Shown: positions 7,055 to 15,420 of the stretch, piece after piece
Layout of the letters: every line of letters starts with the position of its first letter
Position numbering within the stretch: the first letter of the stretch is position 1
NCBI GenBank assembly: GCA_947259995.1
Contig: CAMYOK010000008.1
Location: forward strand, 1-56,500
Direction: 5' to 3'
DNA: 56,500 nucleotides
DNA from: an uncultured Pseudomonadales bacterium
Lineage (GTDB): Bacteria; Pseudomonadota; Gammaproteobacteria; Pseudomonadales; Pseudohongiellaceae
Made by a program: the position numbers and the translations under genes
The notes under the pieces: generated by a model
The model's input: only the letters and a program-made list of their open reading frames with translations
Database searches by the model: none
What the model was told of the DNA's origin: nothing

Positions 7055-10000
7055 ATGTTCAAACGAGTACTTGTTGCCAATCGTGGCGCTATAGCCACGC
7101 GCATTATTCGCACGCTTAAGAAGCTGAATATCGAATCTGTTGTTATCTATCACGAAAAAGATCAGGACAGTTTGCATGTTCAGCATGCTGATATTTCCGT
7201 CAACCTGGGCGGAGGCTCTGTTGCGCAGACCTACCTGAACCAGGAAAAAATCATACAAATTGCCAAAGAAAACCAAGCCGAGGCGATACACCCTGGTTAT
7301 GGCTTTCTCAGCGAAAACACAACATTTGTTGAAAAATGCGAATCCCATGGACTTGTTTTCATCGGGCCGACACCGGAGCAAATGAATGTTTTTGGCCTCA
7401 AGCATCTCGCTCGAGAAGCCGCCGAAAATTCCGATGTTCCCATGTTGCCTGGCTCTCCAGTATTGGACGATGTTGAAAGCGCCGTCTCTTGGGCTGAAAA
7501 AGTCGGCTTTCCAGTCATGCTAAAAAGCAGTGCCGGAGGGGGCGGTATCGGCATGCAGGTATGTCGCGACGTCGATGCCCTCAAAGGTGCCTGGGACAGT
7601 GTGAAACGCATGAGTGCGAATTATTTTTCGGATGACACCGTGTTTCTCGAAAAATTTATCGTCAATGCTCGTCATATTGAGGTACAGGTTTTTGGCGATG
7701 GCAGAGGTAACGCGATCGCCTTGGGTGAGCGTGATTGCTCCGCTCAACGCAGAAACCAGAAAGTAATAGAAGAATGCCCTGCTCCCAATTTAAGCCAGGA
7801 CTTGCGCGAAGCCATGCATCGTACGGCCGAAACCTTGATGGCGTCTGTCCAGTATCGAAACGCTGGCACCGTTGAGTTCATTTTCGACACTGATGCGCAA
7901 GCATTCTATTTTCTGGAGGTGAATACCCGTCTACAGGTTGAGCACGGGGTCACCGAGGAAGTTTACGATGTTGACTTGGTAGAGTGGATGCTCAAGCTCG
8001 CTGCCGATGAAATGGAGCCTTTGGACACAATTGCGCCGAACCTAGCCCCTGCCGGTCACGCAATCCAGGTGCGTCTGTATGCTGAGGATGCCGCGCAGGA
8101 CTTCCAACCCAGTGCTGGATTGTTGTCGGACGTGTACTTTCCAACAGCGGACTATTTGCGCGTAGACACTTGGGTGGAATCAGGTATTGAAGTCCCCTCC
8201 CTGTTTGATCCGATGCTGGCCAAATTGATTGTTTCCAGCAGCACCCGCGAGGACGCATTGAGCAAATTGATCGAAGTGCTCCAGCAATCGCGAGTCTACG
8301 GTATAGAAACGAACTTGGCTTATGTCGCTTCAGTGCTTGCGACAGACTTGGCCCAAGAAGGTCAATTGCTAACCAAGACTTTGGCATCCCATACTCTACA
8401 ATCTCACTCATTGCGTGTCCTGAGCGCGGGCACTCAAACCACTATTCAAGACTACCCCGGCCGTCAGGGTTATTGGCATGTTGGCGTGCCGCCTTCAGGC
8501 CCTATGGACTCAGTGTCATTCCGCTTGGCTAACAGGCTGTTGAATAATCCGACCGATGCCGCTGCTCTAGAAATGACATTGAGCGGGCCGACGTTACAGT
8601 TTCAATCCGATACCGTTATTACGATCACCGGCGCTGACATGCAGGCCACGCTCGATGGCCTGTCGGTACCGCGCTATCAAACTATCCCCGTGTCTGCTGG
8701 TCAGGTCTTGGCCTTTGCTAAAGTGCTGGGCCAGGGGGCCCGAGCATACCTTGCCATTGCTGGTGGGATTCAAGTTCCTACTTATCTGGATTCAAAGGCC
8801 ACTTTCACGCTCGGCCAGTTTGGCGGGCATGCTGGTCGCGCCTTGCGAACAGGTGATGTACTGCACCTGTGTGCGCCTGACGCTGTTGCTTCTGCTGAAC
8901 TTGCGATTCCGGAAATTCCAGAGGTGATGGAGTTGCGCGTCATATATGGTCCACATGGCGCTCCGGACTTTTTCACTGATGCCGATATTAGTGAGTTCTT
9001 TGCTAGCGAATGGAAAGTCCATTACAACTCAAGCCGAACGGGTGTGCGCCTGATTGGTCCTAAGCCTGCCTGGGCTAGACCCTCCGGTGGCGAAGCCGGC
9101 ATGCACCCTTCCAATATTCATGACAACGCCTATGCGTTTGGGACGGTCGATTTTACTGGCGATATGCCAGTGATACTGGGGCCGGATGGACCTTCTTTGG
9201 GCGGCTTTGTGTGTCCAGCCACAGTCATCACTGCAGACCTATGGAAACTTGGACAGCTTTCTGCCGGACAAAGCCTCAAATTCGTTCCTGTTAGCTATGA
9301 GGCAGCCGTGGCTGCCGAAGCTGCACAAACTGCAGCCATTGAGCACAGCCAGCTTCCTCCCGCTGACAGCGCCCCTAAACTCGATGAACTGGGTACTCCC
9401 ATTGTCAAACGTATGCAATGGGAAGACGACGAACTGGTGTGCCGCCTAGCCGGTGATCATTTTCTGCTTATTGAAGTAGGCCCCATGGTGCTGGATATTC
9501 CACGCCGCTTTCGCGTGCATGCCCTTATGCTGGCACTCGAAGAACTTGGTATTGCCGGTGTCAAAGAGCTCACGCCCGGCATTAGATCTCTGCAAGTCCA
9601 TTACGACAGCCAGAAAATCCAGTTGTCTGAATTACTCAATATCATCGAAAAAACGGCCCAGTCGTTAACTACAGACAACTTGGCAGTCCCCAGCCGCGTG
9701 GTTTACCTCCCTCTTAGCTGGGATGACGAAGCCTGCAAATTGGCGATCAAAAAATACATGCAATCAGTGCGCGCTGATGCGCCATGGTGCCCGAGTAATT
9801 TGGAGTTTATCCGGCGCATGAATGGCTTAGATTCAATCGACGATGTGAAAGATATTGTCTTCAATGCCTCATACCTTGTGATGGGCCTTGGTGATGTTTA
9901 CCTAGGTGCTCCCGTTGCAACTCCCATTGACCCACGACATCGATTGATTACCACCAAATACAATCCGGCCCGAACTTGGACGGCAGAAAATTCTGTCGGT

Positions 10001-10654
10001 ATTGGTGGTGCCTACATGTGTGTGTACGGCATGGAAGGTCCGGGAGGCTATCAATTTGTCGGCAGAACCTCGCAGATGTGGAATCGTTATAGAAAGACTA
10101 CCGAGTTCTCGCAGCCGTGGTTGCTGCGCTTCTTCGATCAGATTCGCTTCTACGAAGTCAGCGCCGACGAGCTCGCTGCGTTCCGACGCGACCTGCCCAA
10201 AGGCCAGGTCGCTCTACGCATCGAAGAGACCGAGTTTTCACTATCTCAATACGAAAGCGGGCTGACGGAAAATAAAGACAGCATAGCGACGTTCATGGAA
10301 ATGCGAGAACAGGCTTTTGAGGAAGAATTGCAGCGTTGGCGCGATAACGGCCAATTTACCTTCACTCCCCCGGAAAACAATGAAAGTAGCGCCGAACTTA
10401 GTGAAATCCCGGAAGGAGTATTACCGATCGACAGCTCAGTTTCTGGCAATGTCTGGAAAGTTGAGGTGTCCGAAGGTGAGAGTGTTAGCGCAGGACAAAC
10501 GCTAATGATCTTAGAGTCCATGAAGATGGAAATCGAGATTCATGCTCAACAAGCAGGAAAAATAAGCAAGGTCCTGGTTGGCGAAGGACAAGACGTCCAT
10601 GCTGGCCAGTGCCTGATATGGCTTGAACAACACAAAGAGGCAAACGATGACTGA
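7055..10654 (+). CDS. Guanidine carboxylase (urea-carboxylase family, biotin-dependent)
   Basis: A 1,199-residue cytosolic carboxylase carrying all parts on one chain: biotin carboxylase (residues 1-445, with the ATP-grasp Gly loop SSAGGGGIGMQ and EVNTRLQVEHGVTEE), a KipA/PxpC-like carboxyltransferase half (about 450-770, with RPSGGEAGMHPSNIHDNAYA), a KipI/PxpB-like half (about 780-1000) and a C-terminal biotinyl domain with ESMKMEIE; Lys1157 is the biotin site. The family is often named urea carboxylase, but members under a guanidine-I riboswitch with DUF1989 partners prefer guanidine. ATG at 7055 has AGAGAG upstream. It overlaps the allophanate hydrolase start by eight bases. Which residues set urea against guanidine preference needs an alignment. 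Confidence 0.93.
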   Translation: MFKRVLVANRGAIATRIIRTLKKLNIESVVIYHEKDQDSLHVQHADISVNLGGGSVAQTYLNQEKIIQIAKENQAEAIHPGYGFLSENTTFVEKCESHGLVFIGPTPEQMNVFGLKHLAREAAENSDVPMLPGSPVLDDVESAVSWAEKVGFPVMLKSSAGGGGIGMQVCRDVDALKGAWDSVKRMSANYFSDDTVFLEKFIVNARHIEVQVFGDGRGNAIALGERDCSAQRRNQKVIEECPAPNLSQDLREAMHRTAETLMASVQYRNAGTVEFIFDTDAQAFYFLEVNTRLQVEHGVTEEVYDVDLVEWMLKLAADEMEPLDTIAPNLAPAGHAIQVRLYAEDAAQDFQPSAGLLSDVYFPTADYLRVDTWVESGIEVPSLFDPMLAKLIVSSSTREDALSKLIEVLQQSRVYGIETNLAYVASVLATDLAQEGQLLTKTLASHTLQSHSLRVLSAGTQTTIQDYPGRQGYWHVGVPPSGPMDSVSFRLANRLLNNPTDAAALEMTLSGPTLQFQSDTVITITGADMQATLDGLSVPRYQTIPVSAGQVLAFAKVLGQGARAYLAIAGGIQVPTYLDSKATFTLGQFGGHAGRALRTGDVLHLCAPDAVASAELAIPEIPEVMELRVIYGPHGAPDFFTDADISEFFASEWKVHYNSSRTGVRLIGPKPAWARPSGGEAGMHPSNIHDNAYAFGTVDFTGDMPVILGPDGPSLGGFVCPATVITADLWKLGQLSAGQSLKFVPVSYEAAVAAEAAQTAAIEHSQLPPADSAPKLDELGTPIVKRMQWEDDELVCRLAGDHFLLIEVGPMVLDIPRRFRVHALMLALEELGIAGVKELTPGIRSLQVHYDSQKIQLSELLNIIEKTAQSLTTDNLAVPSRVVYLPLSWDDEACKLAIKKYMQSVRADAPWCPSNLEFIRRMNGLDSIDDVKDIVFNASYLVMGLGDVYLGAPVATPIDPRHRLITTKYNPARTWTAENSVGIGGAYMCVYGMEGPGGYQFVGRTSQMWNRYRKTTEFSQPWLLRFFDQIRFYEVSADELAAFRRDLPKGQVALRIEETEFSLSQYESGLTENKDSIATFMEMREQAFEEELQRWRDNGQFTFTPPENNESSAELSEIPEGVLPIDSSVSGNVWKVEVSEGESVSAGQTLMILESMKMEIEIHAQQAGKISKVLVGEGQDVHAGQCLIWLEQHKEANDD

Positions 10655-12437
10655 CATAATAAATTTGCGCATTGCACAAGTGCACGACGCTTATGCCACT
10701 GGACGGGAAACGCCCGAATCCTTAATTGCCAAGCTTCGCACTCAAGCTTTGAGCCAAGATCAGTTTAATGCATGGATCCACTTATTAAGTGAAGAGGAGC
10801 TGCAAGTCTATTTGGATGCCCTCAAGCTCAAACCCATAGAAGAATCGCCACTTTGGGGCATTCCTTTTGCAATCAAGGACAATATCGACCTTGCAAATGT
10901 CCCAACTAGCGCCGGTTGCGAAGCCTTTATTTACACGCCAGAGAAATCGGCAACGGTGGTTGATCTGTTGATAGACGCCGGTGCTATACCTCTGGGCAAA
11001 ACCAATCTTGATCAATTTGCAACTGGCCTTGTGGGCACTCGCTCTCCTTTTGGTGAAGGCAAGAACGTCTTTAACCCGGACTATATCAGTGGCGGCAGCA
11101 GTGCGGGATCCGCCATTGCCACGGCGCTAGGCCAGGTCTCTTTTGCACTTGGTACCGATACTGCAGGGTCAGGGCGAGTCCCTGCGGCTTTTAACAATTT
11201 GATCGGTCATAAGCCAACTAAAGGCCTGCTCAGCACCTGCGGTGTAGTGCCTGCTTGTAAGTCTTTAGACTGTGTGTCCATTTTTTCACTAACCACAGAA
11301 GACGCCGTGCGGGTGTTGGACGTCGCAACGCTCGCAGATGACAACGACCCATACTCACGAAAAAACATCGCGTTCAATACGCCGCCCTACTGGAGTGAAA
11401 AAACTCCGGAAGCCTTTAGCTACGGCATTCCTGACCAACTTGTATTTGATGATGCACGGGCAGAAGAATTGTTTCATCATGCATGCGAACAGCTCGACGC
11501 GCTTGGTGGCCAGGCCGTGACGCTTGATTTTGAGCCTTTCATGAAAGCAGCTCGTCTGTTATATGAGGGCCCTTGGGTCGCAGAGCGCGCTTGGGCAACA
11601 CAGGATGTCAGCCCCGATGTTATGTTGCCGGTTATTCAGGACATTCTGGCGACAACGAAAAACTTTGCGGTAACCGATGCCTTTGACGCCCAGTATAAAC
11701 TGCAAGCATTAAAACGAATCTGCGATCGCGAACTGGATAAAGTTGACTTTGTAGTGACGCCAACAGCCCCCGCTTGCTATCTCAGGTCTGAGATAGCAGA
11801 TCAACCTGTTGCATTGAACTCTAAACTTGGCACCTACACGAATTTTATGAACCTGCTCGACTACGCTGCCACTGCAGTCCCGGTTGGACGATTGAGTTCA
11901 CAAGTCAGTTGGGGCGTGACGTTTTTTAGCCAAGCCTTTACCGATATTCGCTTATTGAGTTTTGCCGGTGCATTACAGCGGCAACTCAATCTGCCATTAG
12001 GCGCCACACCACACACCTTGCCTCCGCAATCAGAAAACACCGCCCGCACTGCCCCTGAGGAGTCAGTTGAGGTTGCTGTGTGTGGTGCCCATTTATCGGG
12101 GCAGCCGCTAAATTGGCAACTACAGGACCGCGGCGCCACACTCAAAATGAAAACCCGTACAAGCCAGGCCTATGCCTTGTTCGCACTTCCTGACGGAAAA
12201 CGCCCCGCGCTTGTGCAAAAAGAAGGCGGCTGCGCCATTGAAGTGGAAGTCTGGCAAATGCCGATGGCAGAGTTTGGCAGTTTTGTAGCGGGCATTCCGT
12301 CGCCACTTGGAATCGGCAAGGTAACTCTAGAAACAGGTGAATGCCTCCCGAGTTTTATTTGTGAAGAAGGTGGGATTGCTGGTGCACAAGACATCTCACA
12401 TTTTGGTGGGTGGAGAGCCTATCTAGCGGCAAAATAA
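10647..12437 (+). CDS. atzF: Allophanate hydrolase
   Basis: A 596-residue amidase-signature enzyme that hydrolyses allophanate to ammonia and CO2. The Lys-cisSer-Ser triad is visible as Lys77 (GIPFAIKDN), Ser151 (GGSSAGS) and Ser175 (DTAGSGR), with the same spacing as in AtzF. Residues from about 455 form the extra C-terminal domain of this family (VAVCGAHLSGQPLN ... GGWRAYLA). The ATG at 10647 overlaps the last codons of the carboxylase gene, implying translational coupling; an earlier TTG at 10623 is less likely. It is the final step of the guanidine pathway, and it is intact. Confidence 0.93.
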   Translation: MTDIINLRIAQVHDAYATGRETPESLIAKLRTQALSQDQFNAWIHLLSEEELQVYLDALKLKPIEESPLWGIPFAIKDNIDLANVPTSAGCEAFIYTPEKSATVVDLLIDAGAIPLGKTNLDQFATGLVGTRSPFGEGKNVFNPDYISGGSSAGSAIATALGQVSFALGTDTAGSGRVPAAFNNLIGHKPTKGLLSTCGVVPACKSLDCVSIFSLTTEDAVRVLDVATLADDNDPYSRKNIAFNTPPYWSEKTPEAFSYGIPDQLVFDDARAEELFHHACEQLDALGGQAVTLDFEPFMKAARLLYEGPWVAERAWATQDVSPDVMLPVIQDILATTKNFAVTDAFDAQYKLQALKRICDRELDKVDFVVTPTAPACYLRSEIADQPVALNSKLGTYTNFMNLLDYAATAVPVGRLSSQVSWGVTFFSQAFTDIRLLSFAGALQRQLNLPLGATPHTLPPQSENTARTAPEESVEVAVCGAHLSGQPLNWQLQDRGATLKMKTRTSQAYALFALPDGKRPALVQKEGGCAIEVEVWQMPMAEFGSFVAGIPSPLGIGKVTLETGECLPSFICEEGGIAGAQDISHFGGWRAYLAAK

Positions 12438-12459
12438 AACTGCACATAAGGAACTAGCA

Positions 12460-13371
12460 ATGATTCACACTATCAACAACAAATTTCAGTCCTTAAGCGT
12501 GGCCAGATTTTCTTCACTGGCCTTCTCTTTACTCCTTCTGCAAGGAGGCCTTGCCCAAGCCGATACCGATCTCACTAGCCTTAACTGGATCCATGGGGCG
12601 CAAGACTGCGAGGCGGCTCGGACAGAACCAGGATATGTGCAGTGGCAGGAAGTGCGCTACCAGAGCAACACCATAATTTTTAGACAGAATAAGTGTTCCA
12701 ATTATGAAGCACCATTCGTCTATCTTTTTATAGGTGATGAAAGGTCCCTGTTGATAGACACGGGTGCCACCGAAGAGGGTGGTGCTAGCTTACTTGCGGC
12801 TATCAGAGAAATTACCGACCTACCGCTTATTGTTGCCCACTCCCATGGTCACGGCGATCATATTAAGGGAGATGACGCCTTTTCAGGCCAGGAAGATACG
12901 AGTCTTGTCGGTGTGGGAGCTGATGCTGTGCAGTCATTCTTTGGTTTTGACAACTGGCCACAGGAGCAGGCTGAACTTGAACTAGGGGGGCGCACAATAA
13001 GTCTTTTGCCGACCCCCGGTCATACAGACGACGACATCGCTTATTACGATCCGGTGTCCCAGTTTGTTGTCACTGGTGACACTCTTTACCCTGGCAGACT
13101 ATATGTCAGAAATTGGTCAGCCTATCGAGCCAGCATTGCTAGGCTGAACGCCTGGATACAGGAAAAGCCAGTGTCTTACGTTTTGGGAACCCATATTGAA
13201 ATGACTGCGGATGCAAACGTAGACTATCCAATTCGCACTACCTACCAGCCAGATGAGCACCCACTCCCTTTGGCGCCTTCTGATATCCTCAAGTTACATG
13301 AAACTCTCATGTCGCTGGAGGAACCAGAAAGAACCTATCTAGGCAGCTTCATCATCTGGCCAGTAGGTTGA
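12460..13371 (+). CDS. Exported metallo-beta-lactamase-fold hydrolase, intact metal site
   Basis: A 303-residue protein with an N-terminal signal peptide (about residues 1-34) and a full metallo-beta-lactamase metal site: HSHGHGDH (His129, His131, Asp133, His134), PGHT His188, GDT Asp207 and GTHIEM His245. A di-metal hydrolase in the periplasm is expected; the substrate is unknown. It starts 22 bases after the allophanate hydrolase with its own AAGGAA site and no terminator between, so it may be read with the guanidine operon although nothing links its chemistry to guanidine. It is a paralogue of the two minus-strand genes at 13441-15420; all three share a WIHG/WIYG motif after the signal peptide. 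Confidence 0.88.
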   Translation: MIHTINNKFQSLSVARFSSLAFSLLLLQGGLAQADTDLTSLNWIHGAQDCEAARTEPGYVQWQEVRYQSNTIIFRQNKCSNYEAPFVYLFIGDERSLLIDTGATEEGGASLLAAIREITDLPLIVAHSHGHGDHIKGDDAFSGQEDTSLVGVGADAVQSFFGFDNWPQEQAELELGGRTISLLPTPGHTDDDIAYYDPVSQFVVTGDTLYPGRLYVRNWSAYRASIARLNAWIQEKPVSYVLGTHIEMTADANVDYPIRTTYQPDEHPLPLAPSDILKLHETLMSLEEPERTYLGSFIIWPVG

Positions 13372-13381
13372 GCAGTAAAAA

Positions 13382-13434
13382 TTAAAGCGCGTCCCAGGTA
13401 GCCCAGTCGATTGGGCTACCTAAGATACGCCACG
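13382..13434 (-). pseudogene. Relic of the 3' end of the GNAT-type lipoprotein gene
   Basis: On the minus strand the stretch still encodes IDWATWDAL followed by a stop (13382-13411), the exact C-terminus of the lipoprotein at 16709-17842, and a partial match continues to AYL- (about 13434). Upstream sequence is gone. The match continues across the neighbouring metallo-beta-lactamase 3' end (see 16676-16707), so a convergent gene pair was once duplicated. Confidence 0.75.
13396..13421. terminator. Stem-loop between convergent metallo-beta-lactamase genes
   Basis: Perfect 10-base stem AGGTAGCCCA / TGGGCTACCT with a six-base loop, between two convergent genes. It lies inside the lipoprotein relic; one arm is old coding sequence, so the relic may have been reshaped into a terminator. 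There is no clear T-run. Confidence 0.45.
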
Positions 13435-13440
13435 ACAGAT

Positions 13441-14421
13441 CTAGCGTGTATTTCGCGCTCTAAACTGCTCCGGCGTAAACACAGGAAAACCAGAATCGCG
13501 TGCGCCACGCCCTACCCCATGCATGAGAATAAAATCGTTTAAAATTCGAATATCTGTTGAGCCATTGATCAGCATTACTGCCTGTAAAGCTGTCGTTAGA
13601 TGTCTCGCACTCAATTCTAACGAGTGTTCATTGGGCCGAAAATTAGTCCGTAATCGGTAATCCATACCAGGCTGATTTGTCATTTCGATTCGCCCACCAA
13701 AGATCATGGAAACGGGCTTAGTATCAGCAAGATTAACTAGAGTTCTAAGTGATTGGCGGTAGTCTTTGAAATCTCTAATTACCAGCCGACCAGGATAGAA
13801 GGCATTGCCAGTGAACATAAGCTGGGCCCAAGGGTCATATAGACTCATGGCAGCAGTGTCTAAGCCTGGGGTTGGCAGAACATCTAATAGGCGCCCGCCT
13901 AAGTCAAGTTGGCCGCCTTCATGCCATCCCGCACCAAGAAGCTGTACTCGCGACTCTTGAGTAGGCGGGACTATCACGGTGTTGGGTCGCCCACTGAATT
14001 GGCCAAGTGCGCCTAGCTGCGACTGATCAGAACCAAGCGGCATGACAAGAAGTTCAGGCATTGCAATTCCTTGCGCATCTGACCACCTAGTTAATACCTG
14101 ATCAACAACCTCACGCAGTGGGAAGTACTCGTCCTCTTCGGTCGCGCCTGTATCGAGCAGCACGGCACGCTCGTTCCCCATGAGGAGGTACATAAAAGGC
14201 GCTTCCCAGTGGATCGCAGGGTTTTGTCTGAGAATATAGGTATGCTCGTTATACCGGTGTACTTGGATACGCACATCAGTATTATCTTTAGCAGACTGAC
14301 TGCCGTAAATCCAAGTAAACCGGAGATTGCCAGGCGCTGCCGTTTCTCTGTCGAATGAAATTTGAGCGTGGCTTTGAATATTGACTAGCATGAGTGCTAG
14401 GACGAGATATATTTTTTTCAT
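13441..14421 (-). CDS. Exported metallo-beta-lactamase-fold pseudoenzyme (metal ligands lost)
   Basis: A 326-residue exported protein (signal peptide about residues 1-19, ending SHA-Q) homologous along its length to both intact neighbours. The fold is kept (LLDTGATEE, LGGRLLDVLPTPG, LMFTGNAFYPGRL, GGRIEMT), but every ligand position is changed: the HxHxDH loop reads PLGSDQSQ, PGH is PGL (Leu187), GDT is GNA (Asn206), and the last His (THIEM in the paralogue) is Arg244. It should not bind metal like its relatives. The frame is open throughout with a normal start, so it looks maintained and not decayed: perhaps a binding or regulatory partner of the enzyme encoded by the next gene upstream. Confidence 0.85.
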   Translation of the reverse strand: MKKIYLVLALMLVNIQSHAQISFDRETAAPGNLRFTWIYGSQSAKDNTDVRIQVHRYNEHTYILRQNPAIHWEAPFMYLLMGNERAVLLDTGATEEDEYFPLREVVDQVLTRWSDAQGIAMPELLVMPLGSDQSQLGALGQFSGRPNTVIVPPTQESRVQLLGAGWHEGGQLDLGGRLLDVLPTPGLDTAAMSLYDPWAQLMFTGNAFYPGRLVIRDFKDYRQSLRTLVNLADTKPVSMIFGGRIEMTNQPGMDYRLRTNFRPNEHSLELSARHLTTALQAVMLINGSTDIRILNDFILMHGVGRGARDSGFPVFTPEQFRARNTR

Positions 14422-14430
14422 TGCTAGCCT

Positions 14431-15420
14431 CTATAGGTCCGAAGTGTATGACCAGGGCACCTGGTTTATAATCAGAAAATCATCGTAGGTATATATGCCT
14501 GGCTCTTCAATTTCGAAGCTTGCTTCAACGGCTTGATCAAGCATCTCAAGAGTCATCTGCATAGGCGGCTCGTTGGGCTGCCAAGTTGTGCCAACTGGAT
14601 AGTCGACCCCAGGCGTTGTGGTCATTTCTATATGATTATTTACCAGATGTACGACAGGGTTTTGATCCGCAATGGTGCGCAGTTTTTGAATGCTTGCAGC
14701 CCATGCCTCCCAATCCTCGATGTAGAGGCGACCGCGATAGAACATATCGCCCGTATACAACAGGTCGGTCCAGCCATCATAAATTGCCAACTCTGACCCC
14801 TCATGTCCCGGAGTTCCTGTGACTACTAGCTCCCTTCCGCCAAGGTTAAAGTTAACAATTTGTTGCGGGTAATTATCAATCCCCCAAAATGCCATCACCT
14901 CTTCATGGGTCAATCCAACCATTACTGTATTGGGCCGATCGACAAACTGATTCCAAGCAGCGAAGTGGTCACCATGCAAATGACTGTTGGCAACAATTAA
15001 CTCAATATTCTCTTGGCCGTTACGCTCTTCCCATCCAGCAATGATTTCATCGACTACTTCGCGAAGAGGAAATAGCGCAGGCGAAGAAGTAGAGCCTTGA
15101 TCAATCAGCATGGCTACGTCATTGCCAAAAAACAGGTACATAAATGCACCCTCGTAATTTATCGCCTTGTTCTCGCGGAGAATATAAGTGTGTTCGTTGT
15201 AAGCATGCACCTGGACTGCTGGGTCATCGTTGTCCATAGCTGACTTGGAGCCATGTATCCAGCCATCTGGAAATTCACCAGGTGCTCGCTCATCGAGAGG
15301 GAAAGCCAAGCGTGCTGGCGCCATGGCGGAGAACGCCACATCAAAAACCAGAAACAAGGAGGCAACCGTCGCGATACCAGCGAAGGTGCGTAGTTTTTCA
15401 GAGTGTTTAATTAGACCCAT
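14431..15420 (-). CDS. Exported metallo-beta-lactamase-fold hydrolase
   Basis: A 329-residue protein with an N-terminal hydrophobic signal segment (about residues 11-32) and an intact site: NSHLHGDH (His147, His149, Asp151, His152), PGHEG, TGDMFYRG and NNHIEMT. A periplasmic di-metal hydrolase is likely; the substrate is unknown. I use the ATG at 15420, whose first base is the last base of the upstream stop (TAATG), giving coupling to the HupE-like gene; a TTG 27 bases earlier is possible. It is followed nine bases later by the metal-less paralogue. HupE-like protein, active enzyme and pseudoenzyme thus form one minus-strand operon. Confidence 0.88.
   Translation of the reverse strand: MGLIKHSEKLRTFAGIATVASLFLVFDVAFSAMAPARLAFPLDERAPGEFPDGWIHGSKSAMDNDDPAVQVHAYNEHTYILRENKAINYEGAFMYLFFGNDVAMLIDQGSTSSPALFPLREVVDEIIAGWEERNGQENIELIVANSHLHGDHFAAWNQFVDRPNTVMVGLTHEEVMAFWGIDNYPQQIVNFNLGGRELVVTGTPGHEGSELAIYDGWTDLLYTGDMFYRGRLYIEDWEAWAASIQKLRTIADQNPVVHLVNNHIEMTTTPGVDYPVGTTWQPNEPPMQMTLEMLDQAVEASFEIEEPGIYTYDDFLIINQVPWSYTSDL

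Noticed and set aside
2808..12437. Urea uptake and urea carboxylase operon
   Set aside because: The guanidine-I riboswitch and the DUF1989 pair point to guanidine; urea would not need a deiminase.
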